In this document: positions 1 to 9,400 of the stretch, piece after piece | Layout of the letters: each line of letters begins with the position of its first letter | Numbering within the stretch: position 1 is the stretch's first letter | Source: an uncultured bacterium | GTDB taxonomy: Bacteria > Verrucomicrobiota > Kiritimatiellia > CAIKKV01 | Length of the DNA stretch: 16,396 nt | Assembly: GCA_903828035.1 (NCBI GenBank) | Contig: CAIKKV010000443.1 | Span: 1-16,396 of the forward strand | Reading direction: 5' to 3' | Translations under genes and position numbers: made by a program | The notes under the pieces: model-generated | The model's database searches: none | What the model was told of the DNA's origin: nothing | Seen by the model: only the letters and a program-made list of their open reading frames with translations

Positions 1-264
1 GATCCGATCGAGGTGGCGGCGGGCAATGACATTGTCGCCTTCCGCAAGCGGTTCGGCCGCAACATGGCGTACCGGGGCGGCGTGGACAAGCGGCTGATGG
101 CCAAGGGCGGGCGGCATATCGAGGCGGAGATCGAGCGGCTGATGCCGGTCATCCGCGATGGCGGCTTTACTCCCGGGTGCGACCATGGCGTCCCCTCGGA
201 TGTTTCCTGGCCCCACTACGTCCACTACGTCAAGCTGCTCGCCAAAGCCACCGGGTGGCTGTAG
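1..264 (+). CDS. Uroporphyrinogen decarboxylase (URO-D) family protein, C-terminal fragment
   Basis: The reading frame is open from base 1, so the gene starts before the window. The 87 visible residues end at the TAG at 262-264. The sequence matches the last part of URO-D-fold proteins: a GGVDKR segment near the middle, then IEAEIERLMPVI and the closing motif GGFTPGCDHGVPSDVSW. The H-G-V-P-x-D-V-S-W end is typical of the URO-D-like proteins related to corrinoid methyltransferases (MtaA-like), not of housekeeping HemE. Family members bind a tetrapyrrole, or act with corrinoid proteins, in the cytoplasm; the substrate cannot be read from this fragment. A GTG at 13 is in frame but is internal, because similarity continues upstream of it (DPIEVAAGND). 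The gene is convergent with the giant gene and is probably not functionally linked to it. Confidence 0.85.
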   Translation, partial: DPIEVAAGNDIVAFRKRFGRNMAYRGGVDKRLMAKGGRHIEAEIERLMPVIRDGGFTPGCDHGVPSDVSWPHYVHYVKLLAKATGWL

Positions 265-328
265 AAGAGAAGGCTTCACACAGAGGCGGGTGAGGGCAGA
301 TTGAGGCCACTGCGGGGGGATTTGTTTC

Positions 329-373
329 GGCGCGCAAGGGACCCTTCGACAAGCTCAGGCCAGGCTGCGCGCC
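329..373. terminator. Possible bidirectional stem-loop between convergent genes
   Basis: GGCGCGCA at 329-336 is a perfect inverted repeat of TGCGCGCC at 366-373, giving an 8-bp GC-rich stem around a 29-base loop. It lies between two converging genes, where a terminator is expected. Against an intrinsic terminator: the loop is long, the nearest + strand T run (390-393) is 17 bases past the stem, and there is no U tract on the - strand side. The long loop contains the CTTCGACAAGCTCAGG phrase, so the stem may simply belong to that repeat. Confidence 0.25.
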
Positions 374-408
374 CTACCTGAAGTCGGTGTTTTCCGTGGT
401 TAAATCTT

Positions 409-435
409 CTTCATGTCCTTCATGTACTTCATGGT
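409..435. repeat. Three tandem 9-bp units, CTTCATGnn
   Basis: CTTCATGTC (409-417), CTTCATGTA (418-426) and CTTCATGGT (427-435) follow each other without a gap. The period is a multiple of three, but the stretch lies outside any supported gene. From memory, such CTTCATG strings and the neighbouring ATCCGTG...CCGTGG words occur in intergenic regions of several PVC-group genomes, but this was not checked. Confidence 0.75.
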
Positions 436-496
436 AACAACCGGATTGATTTCAAAAACTCGTGTTATCCGTGAAATCCGTGGTTGGTTCCGTGAA

Positions 497-3400
497 CTAC
501 GGCCTGGGCATGACGGCGCGGAAGCCCACATCGTCGGCGCACAGGGCGGCATCCGACATCAGGCCTTGCGACACCCGGGACCAGGAGGCGTCCGAGGACC
601 AGGCCCCGCCCCTCACCAGCCGATTCGTGCCCTCGGAGGAGTCCCAGCACCATTCCGCCACATTGCCCGCCATGTTGTACAACCCGGCCTTGTAGCCGTA
701 TCCGCCGAACGCCTTGGCCGGCAGGGTGTAGGGCGCCACGCCGACATTGGCGTCGGGGTGCAAGCCCCGGGTCGGCCCCGCGTCATACGCAACCGCGGCG
801 TCGCTGAAATAATTCGCAAAGGAATGGTCGATCTCGTTCCCCCAGGGGAAGCGCAGGCCGCTGGCGCCGCCGCGGGCCGCGAACTCCCACTCCGCCCCGG
901 TCGGCAGCCGGTACCCCGCCCACGCGTCCACGCACTCCGCGGTCAGGTCGAGCTCGCCGCTCGTGTAGACGCCCTCCTTCGCCGACGTCGTGTAATAGGC
1001 GGGCGTCAAGCCCTGCATCTGGCTGCGGGCGTTGCACCACTTGACGCAGTCGTACCAGCTGACCCCCTGAACCGGGTGATCCGGGGCCTTGCCGGCGCCC
1101 TCCGCCAGGTCCGTGTAACCGTGAGCCAGGCCCCAGGCGCGAACCTCGTCCCACAGCTGCTTCGTCACCTCCGTGTCGTCCACGAACAGCTTACCCTGGT
1201 TCGTCACCGAATAGGGACCGGCATCCGGGTCCGTTCCCGTGTTCACCCCCGCCGGAACGACGAGCATGCCGGCCGGCGGGGCGGGCATGATCTTGATGCC
1301 GTTGAAGAAGGCCTCCGACCCGTTCAGGCCGATGCCCTTGATTTGCATTCCGTTCCCATCGATCACGGCAACCTTGAACATCGGCTGGTAGGCCCGGAAC
1401 TTATTCCCGGTCACCGCAAATACGTCCAGCAGGGGCAGGACTGTCTTCCCCTCGATTTTGACCTTGAACACGCGCGCCCCGATCCGGTCCTGTACCAATT
1501 CCGCAAAGGCAAGCCGGACGATGTAGGCGCCGTTAGGCACATCAGGGAAGCTGTAGGTCAGATTGCTCGCACCCCGGCAGGCCTGGTAGACCGCCAGAGG
1601 GAAGGCTTCCGACGTGTTTTCCACAACCGCATTCGTCGCGAAAACGACGCCTCCGGAAAAGCCCCGGTCGCGCGTCCACAAGCCCGTCTTCTTGCCGCCG
1701 CAATTGATCCGGAGCGCCCCGAGCGGCGCGGGAGCCACCTCCAGGCGGAAGGCGGTGGAAACGCTGTAGCCGCTGTCCGCCTGCGTGGCGGTCACGATAA
1801 TCCGCGCCAGGCCCTCTGCGGGGCCGGCCATCAGCGTGAGCGTATTCCCGTCCATGCGCGGCGCCGCCATTCCGGGCTGGGCGCAGGATGCCGAAAGGAC
1901 CAGTCCGGTTCCGGCAAAGACGGCCGAGAGGTCATAGGTCCGGGTCTGCCCCGCGGTCGCCGCGTCGTCGGCCATCAGATTGCGGACCCAGGGCTGTTCC
2001 GCGCCGGAGGGAACGACGAACGGGGCGCAGAACGGGCCATACCCATTCGTGAAACGGGCGCGCAAGCGCAGATAGTTGGTTCCGGCCACGAGGCCCTGGA
2101 CGTCAAGCTGAAGCGCATCGGCTGCCGCATTCGTGCCCTCAAGGCCCGGGAGCAAGGTGGCAAAGTCCGCCCTGGCCGAGACCTGCAGCTGGAATGATTG
2201 GGCCGAGGCAAGCGCCTTCCAGTGGGCCACCAGGCTGGAGGCGGTGATCTCCGTGGGCGGCAGCAGGACGGGGGCAGAGGCCGGCAGGAAGGTGAAGGCA
2301 TTGCTCAGCACCGAGTCGCCGCCGGTCGGCGAGGACACCCGGATGTCACCCACCCCGGAAACCAGGGCCATCGGCGCGGTCACGCGCACCCAGTCCTCGG
2401 CCTGGTCCACGATGGCGGCCGGCACGCCGCAGAGGGAGACGGAAACGATATTCGAGGCGTAGCCGAGCCCCTGCCCTTCGATGAGGACGTCCACACCGCC
2501 GCCGATGTTGCAGGATACGGGATCGACACTCACGATGAAGCCGGGCGTGAAGAAGAGCTGCCAGGCCGTCCAGTCGCTGGTTCCCTGCGAGTTGAAGGCG
2601 CGGGCGCGCCACCGGTAACCGGTTCCCTCGGCAAAGCCGCCAACCGCGAGCGACTCCTCCGTCCCGGGCACGTTCCAGGACAGGACATTCGTGGTGCCGA
2701 GCGTTTCCATCTCCACATCATAGCCGGTGACCGGCATGACATCGCCGTGATGCCAGGAAAGCGTGACGCCGGCAGGAGTCAGCGCCGATACGGCCAGGTT
2801 CGTGGGGACGGCCGGGCTGGCGAGATACTCGTAGGCGCCCAGGTCGACCGTTTCCACCACGCGCGGGTCGCCCTTCAGGTCGGTTTCCGCCAGGACCCGG
2901 GCGCTGTTCCCCGCATTCACGCAGGGGGACGCGGCTCCGGGACGATACCCGCCGGGGGCGAACAGGGGGTCGGCCAACCGGCAGCCCGCGGCGCCGTCGG
3001 CGACGCCGTCGCCCGCGCAGGTGAAGGTCACCACTCCGCCCAGGGACACCAGATCCTGCCGGGCCGCCGGCGGCGCCCGGTTGCCCCAGGCGATGCAGTT
3101 GACCAGCGAGCCGGCGTCCGGTATGTAGACGCCGCCGGCGGCCGTTGCGGCCGTATTGGAGGCCATCGTACAATGGACCGCTTCGCCGCCCGCGAACAGG
3201 CAAAGGCCGGCGCCCTGGTCGCTCTGGTTGCCGGTCATCAGGCAGTTGTTGACGAGGCCGCTTTCCCGCACGAAGACGCCGCCGCCATATTCAGCGGAGC
3301 GGTTGCCCGTGACGATACAGTGGCTCAGCTCGGCGCCGCCGGTGAGATAGACGCCGCCGCCCGAGCGGTCCTGCGACAGATCCGAGACGAAGGCCGAGTG

Positions 3401-6400
3401 GCCGCCCGTGAAGGTAAAGCCCCGGACGACGGCGCCCGTGGCGGCATACAGGCCGCGAACGGCGTCGAAGCCGGAACCCGTGGCGGGCTCCGCACCGAAC
3501 ACGCGCGTGACCGCCGGGCCGTTCACGCTGGCGAGCGTGATGGCGCGGGTGATGCAGATCCGGTTCGTGATGGTGCCGCCGGGCGCCGGGCGGCCGCCGG
3601 CCCGGTAGTCGCCGTTGCTGACGGTGACGAAGTCGCCATCCCAGGCGACGTCCACCGCGTCCTGGATGTTGCTGGCCGCCGAGTCCCAGGAGGCGTAAGG
3701 CCAGAGCGGGGCCTGCCCGGCCATCGCCACAAAATGCGTCAGACCCGGGACGGGAATCACGCGGTAGAGGTTGGTCACCGTCGGCGCCGCCAGCCAATTG
3801 ACATTGCCGGCCTGGCCCGCGGTCACGCGCACGTCGCCATAGCCCGAGAAGCGCACCCGGTTGCCGGGCAGCAGCGAAGCGGGGCCCGAGACAACCGCGA
3901 ACACCAAAGCCTTTCCGGAACCCCCGCCGTTCGCGGCCAGGGCCAGGATATTCGTGCTGGTCACATCCCCGGAGGCGGGCAGGAAGCCCGTGATGGCCTG
4001 GGGCGCCCGCGCGATCGTGAGCCGCGTCGTGGAGACGGCGGTCCAGTTGAGCGTGTCCACCACCCCGGTCACCGAGTAGGATCCCGCCGCCACGGGCGCA
4101 TCAGCCAAGCCGTTGTAGGTCACCTTGACCGGTTGGCCGCTGAACGAGGCGGCGGTGACGGGGCGGGCGCTGCCGCTGAAAACCTGGTTAGTGGCGCCAA
4201 ACGTGATCGTGTCGGTGGCGCGCGCGACCTGGAGCGTGACGACCTGGACCTGCGGGCTGTTGGTGGCATTGGGCGAGCTGAGGGTGTGCCACGCCGTGTG
4301 CGTTCCGGCATCAAGCCCCCGGGCCGACACGACAAACGCCAGCCCGGTGGAGCCGGACGCCTCGACGGTTCCGCCGCCCGGCGCCACGCCCAGCCAGCCG
4401 GCCGACGCCCCCGGGTAGGACACGGCGCCGCTCCAGACGCACGGTGACGCGCCCGGATTAGCCAGTGACACGACCTGGGTTGACGAGAGGCCCGACGCAT
4501 ACGTGGCGTTGAACGTCAGGGCGGGATCCGCCATGATCACGGCTTCGGTCAGCGTGGTGAAGCACTGCCAGCCGGTCCAGGCGCCCACGTCATAATCGTT
4601 TTCCGCGCGAACGCGGCAGGCGTAGGCCGTGTTCGGCGCCAGGCCGGTCACCACGCCGGAGAGGGCCGGGGCCTGAACAACAGTCTCGATCGCGGGCGCT
4701 GCGGCGGCCTGGTTGGAAACCGCGATCCGGAACCCGATCACGCGCACGCTGTCCGTCGAAGCCTGCCACGACATGGCGGCCTGATGCGCGCGGATGTCGG
4801 CCGGCGCCGCGAGAAGCGGCAGTCCGGGCGTTCCATAAAACTCAAAAGCGCCCATGTCGACCGTGGCGTGAATCGGGCGGGCCGCGCCATCCAGGTCCAG
4901 GGCGCCGGCCGGCGAGGCGCCGTTCGTGCCGCTGTTGATGCAGGGCGAGCCGTAGGCGAGGCGGTAATCGCCCTGGGCGCGGTTCACGAACAGGGGCTCC
5001 AGGGAGAGGCAGCCGTTGACGCCCGCCGCGATGCCGGAGCCCGCGTCGACAAACGCCACCTGGGTGCCGAAGCAGTCCCAGCCCGTGTTGTACCAGGCGA
5101 CCCCGTTGACCAACCCGCCTTCGTAGGTTCCGCCGCCATAGAGAGCGGTGTTATCCGCCAGCGTGCAGGAGGCCAGGTCGCACCGGAACGCGCCGCCGCC
5201 GTAGGGCGCCGCGTTGTTCCACAACAGGCACGCCGACAGCCGGGCGTTCGCGGCGCCGCCGCCTTCGTTGATCGCCGCATTGCCCGTCAGCCGGCACCGC
5301 AGGGCGATGCCGCCCTGGAGTCCGCCGCCCGAGACGGCTCCGCAGCCCGTGATGACGCAGTTGCTGATCATGGCGGAGGACGCGAGGTAGGCGCCGCCGC
5401 CCGCCTGCTCGGATAGCCCCGCAAGCGCGCCCGCCGTGAATCCGTTTGTCAGGGTGAATCCCGCCAATAAGGCGCCATCGGTCATGACGACGCAGCGGAT
5501 GGCATCGGGACCGAGGGGCGCCTCTCCCCCGGTGCCCGGCCGGCCGGCGATGACGGTGGCGGCGGGCCCCGCCACGGAAAGGACGGAGACGGCCTTGTCG
5601 AGCACAAGCCGGTTGGTCAGCGCCGCGCCCGCGGCCGGGCGCCCGCCCTCGGCATACAGCCCGGGCCCCACCCACACGGTCTCCCCGGAGGAGGCCTGGT
5701 CGACGGCGGTCTGGATGTTGCTGGCGGCGGTTTCCGGGCTGATGTACGGCCACCGCGGCGTCTGGCCCGCTTTGGCCACAAAATAGACGGTGTTTGTTTC
5801 GACCGCCTCATACGTGTTCGTCACGGCCGGCGAGGCGTTCCAGTTCGCGTCGCCCGCCTGCCCCGCGACCAGCTTCACGGAGCCGAATCCCTGGAAGCGG
5901 AGCCCGTGGCCGGTTTCAAGGACGCCCGGCCCCGACAGGACGGTAAAGGTGACGGGGATTCCGGAGGGCGACCCGTCGGCCGAAAGCGCCAGGAGCTGGT
6001 CCGCCGGGTAGGTTCCGCTCGCCGGACGGAAGGAGGCGACGGCCTGATCGGCCTTGCGGATGGTCAGCGTGGCGTTGGTGGATCCGCAATAATTCTGTTC
6101 GTCGATCTCGGCATGGACCGCGTACACGCCCGCCGTCACCGGCTCGGTTTCGAGGCCGTTGTAGGTCAACACAACGACCAGATTGGTGGGATCGGTGGTC
6201 GCGGTGGCGGATTTCGGATTGCCGTCGTAGACCAGATTGGTTCCGGTGATCGTGACGCCCGCTTCGATCGGGTTGAGCGTGAGGGTGCCGGACACATAGG
6301 TGAAGGCGTAGTTGAGCGCGCTCCCGCCGCTGACCGTGATCGGATAGGGCCCGGAGAGGCTGAGCGGCGTGGCCACCGAGGCGGCCCGCGGCTGCACCGT

Positions 6401-9400
6401 GAGGGCATTCGTCCCATCCCCGTTCTTCCAGCCCGTGATCGTCAGCGAGAAGGGTGCATTCGTCTTCCCATACAGCCAGGTCGCATCGTCGGCCGTCACC
6501 GTGAGCACGGCCTGCGTGACGGTGAGTGTTCCATTCGAGCAGACCACGCGGTAGTTCGCGGACGAGCCGCCCGACACCTCGATGGAATAGTCCCCGACGG
6601 GCGAATTGTTTGTTGCGGAACAGGCGACGACGGGCCGCTCGACGAGATTGGAAACCCCCTCGCCCGCGGCGAAATTGAACCATGTATAGGATAATGCCGG
6701 ATTCGCGGCCCCGTAGGCCCGGCTCGTGTTATCGCCCGTGGCGATCAAGTCCCGCCTCGCGATGCTCAACACGCCGGTCTGCTGCCCGAAATAGCTCTCG
6801 GTGTTGACTTCGGCGGCAACCGCGTAGACGCCCGCAGTCACGGGAAGCGTGGCGGAGCCGTTGTACAGGACCGCCACCGAGGAGGCGAGCGAGACGGGCT
6901 CCACCGCCACGCTGACCGACTTGCCCGTGCCGTCGTAAACGGCGTTTGTTTCGCTGATCGTCAGGGACTGGAGGCGGCGTTTCACCGTCTGCGTGGTCGA
7001 GAACGGACCGAACCCTTCCGCGAACCAGGCCTGCATGCGCAGGTAATTGGTTCCCGGAACTAGCGGGAACACGTCCAGCTGGGTCAGATCGACGAGCGCA
7101 TTGGTGCCCTCGTAGCCGGGCAGGAACGACGCGAAGTTTGAAACGGCTGACGCCTGGAACCGGTAGCTGACGGCCCCGGGCAGGGCTTCCCACCGGGCCA
7201 CGAGGCTTGTTTCCGAGAGATTGGAAGGCGGGAGCATCACGGGGGCGGCCGCCGGCAGGAAGACGAAGGCGTTGCTCAGGAGGAGATCCCCGCCGGAAAC
7301 CGACGAAACCGCCACATCGCCCGTGCCGGGCGTCGGGGCCGCGGGAGCCAGGACGCGAACCCAGTTCGTCCCCTGCCCCAGGATGGAAGCCGGAACGCCG
7401 GCGAGGGAAACCGCATGGATATCGGACGTCAGGCTGAGGCCGCGGCCTTCCACGAGGACTTCCAGCCCGCCTCCGACGTTGCAGGAGGCCGGCGTGACCG
7501 TCAGGATAATCCCGCGCGTGATGAAGCTCTTCCAGGACGTCCACAGGCTGACGCCTTGCGAGTTCGAGGCCTGCGCCCTCCAGCGGTAAGGCATGCTGTC
7601 GCTCAACCCGACGGCTACGGTGGAGGTCGTCGTTCCGGGGAACTGCGCGGAAAGAACGTTCGACCCCTCCAGGGTCTCCATTTCAACGTTATAGGTCGTG
7701 ACCGGCATGTTGTCGCCCGGGCGCCAGTGAAGATTGACCGACGATCCCGTCAAGTCCGATATCTCAAGGCCCTTCGGGGCGGCCGCCGTGACGACATACT
7801 CATAGGCGCCCAGGTCGAGGGTGGAGACGATGCGGGGATCGCCCTTCAGGTCGGTCGTCGTCGCGGCCTGGGCGTTATCCCCGACGTTCACGCAAGGCGA
7901 CTCGGACTCGAGCATGAAGCCGTCGGGGGCGAACATCGGGTCGGCGACCAGGCAGCCGGCCACGCCGGCGGTGACGCCATCGCCGGCGCAGGTATAGACA
8001 ATGGAGGCGCTCATCGACTGCAGGTTCTGCGGGCTTCCCGCCGGAGCGCGGTTCCCCCAGACAATGCCATGGCCGATCGTGCCCCCGTTCGGAAGATAGG
8101 CGCCGCCGGCGGCCGTCGTGGCCTCGTTCGAGGCGATGGTGCAGTGGAGGGCCTCTCCGCCCGCGTAGAGGCAGAGGCCGCCGCCCCGGGCGCTGGTGTT
8201 GCCCGTCAGCAGGCAGTTGTTGACCCGGCCGGTTTGCTGGACGAACGCGCCGCCACCATAGATGGCGGAGCTGTTGTTGCTGACGATGCAATGGCGGAGC
8301 TCAGCGCCACCGGCCAGATAGACGCCGCCGCCCGAGCGGTCCTGGGCCAGCCCGCCCGTGGAGGCCGTGCGGCCGCCGGCGAAGGTGAAGCCGCGGATGA
8401 CGGCATTGGTTCCGGCAAACAACCCGCGCACGGCATCAAGTCCGGAGTCCGTCCCGGGCGCGCCGACCACCACGGTGGAGGCCGCCCCTCTCACGCCGTA
8501 GAGCTCGATGGCGCGGGTGACGCAGATCCGGTTCGTGATGGCGCCGCCCGGCGCCACCCGGCCGCCGGCCTGGTAGACGCCGGAGGTGACCGCAACGGCG
8601 TCGCCATCCCACGCGGCATCCACCGCGTCCTGGATGTTGCTGGCCGCCGAGCCCCAGGAGGCGTAAGGCCAGAGCGGGGACTGCCCCGCCCGTGCCACAT
8701 GATGCAGGAGCGCCGCGACGGGGACCACCCGGTAGACGTTGGTGACCGTCGGGGCCGGCAGCCAGTTCGAGTTGCCGGCCTGCTCAACAGAGACGCGCAC
8801 CTCCCCATAATCGGAAAACCGGACCTGGTTGCCCGGAAGCAGCCGGGCGGGCCCCGAGACGAGTGTAAACACCAGGGGATTCCCGGATCCCCCCTCGCTC
8901 GCGGTCAGGCTCATCGCGTTCGTGCTGGGCACGTCGCCGGAGGCGGGCAGGAACGCCGTGATGGCCTGGGGCGCCCGGGAGACGGTGAGCCACGTCGAGG
9001 AGGAGGCGGTCCAGTCGACCGTGTCGACCACGCCGGAGACGGCATACACGCCGGCATCCACGGGCGGCGTGGAGGATCCATTGTAGGTCACGGCCACGGC
9101 CTCCCCGCTGCCCGCGGTGGCGGTCACGACGCGGCTTGTCCCGCCGTAAACCTGGTTGGTGGCCTCGAAGGTGATGGTGTCGACGGCGCGCGTCACCGTC
9201 AGCGTGACCACCTGGACCAGCGGGCTGTTGGTGGCGTTGGGGGAGGTCAGGGTGTGATTGGCCGTATACGTTCCGACACGAAGGCCGGAGGCATTGACCA
9301 CGAAGAGGACCCCGGTGGAGTCGAAGGCCCCGACGGTTCCGCCGACCGGCGCCACGGAGAGCCAGTCCTTCGCCGTTCCCTCGTAGGACACCGCGCCGCT

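Larger units (their letters stand above)
265..496. other. Convergent intergenic region with short repeats
   Basis: These 232 bases lie between two convergent stop codons and contain no supportable gene. They are less GC-rich than the flanking genes in the right half. They hold a 9-bp direct repeat in three copies (409-435), two copies of CCGTGGTT (394-401 and 478-485), a run of related ATCCGTG/TTCCGTG words at 467-494, the phrase CCCTTCGACAAGCTCAGG (342-359), and an inverted repeat (329-336 with 366-373). No convincing promoter, tRNA or protein-coding frame was found. A + strand frame opens at 413, but it runs antisense into the giant gene and has no family resemblance. Confidence 0.7.
1997..6973 (-). 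repeat. Supermodule copy 2 of a tandem ~1656-residue duplication
   Basis: Residues about 2243-3901 repeat the block encoded at 6974-11932, directly adjacent and in the same orientation, with the same domain order. The copy is 3 to 6 residues longer than copy 1 overall. An 18-residue string, STDSVRVIGFRIAVSNQA, is identical in both copies (residues 1325-1342 and 2981-2998). By eye, the beta-helix A tail plus FN3 stretch is roughly three quarters identical, and the TIG region is clearly less so. This indicates an old tandem duplication kept in frame, not a recent assembly artefact. Confidence 0.92.

Noticed and set aside
13..264. Complete 83-residue gene starting at GTG 13
   Set aside because: Family similarity continues upstream of the GTG to the window edge, so it is the tail of a longer gene.
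500..640. Possible diversity-generating retroelement variable repeat in the C-terminal FGE-type domain
   Set aside because: The fold and terminal position fit, but codons near RGGAW are not AAC/AAY-rich, no template repeat is seen in 265-496, and no reverse transcriptase is in the window. The region just beyond the left side of the window holds a URO-D family gene.
500..1267. Functional formylglycine-generating enzyme (sulfatase maturation)
   Set aside because: Both catalytic cysteine positions are serine, and no sulfatase gene is nearby.
413..4447. Long + strand open frames (413-2197 and 2198-4447) opposite the giant gene
   Set aside because: They are antisense to a gene with many recognisable domains, show Arg/Gly/Ala-rich shadow composition with no motif, and result from GC-rich codon use on the other strand.
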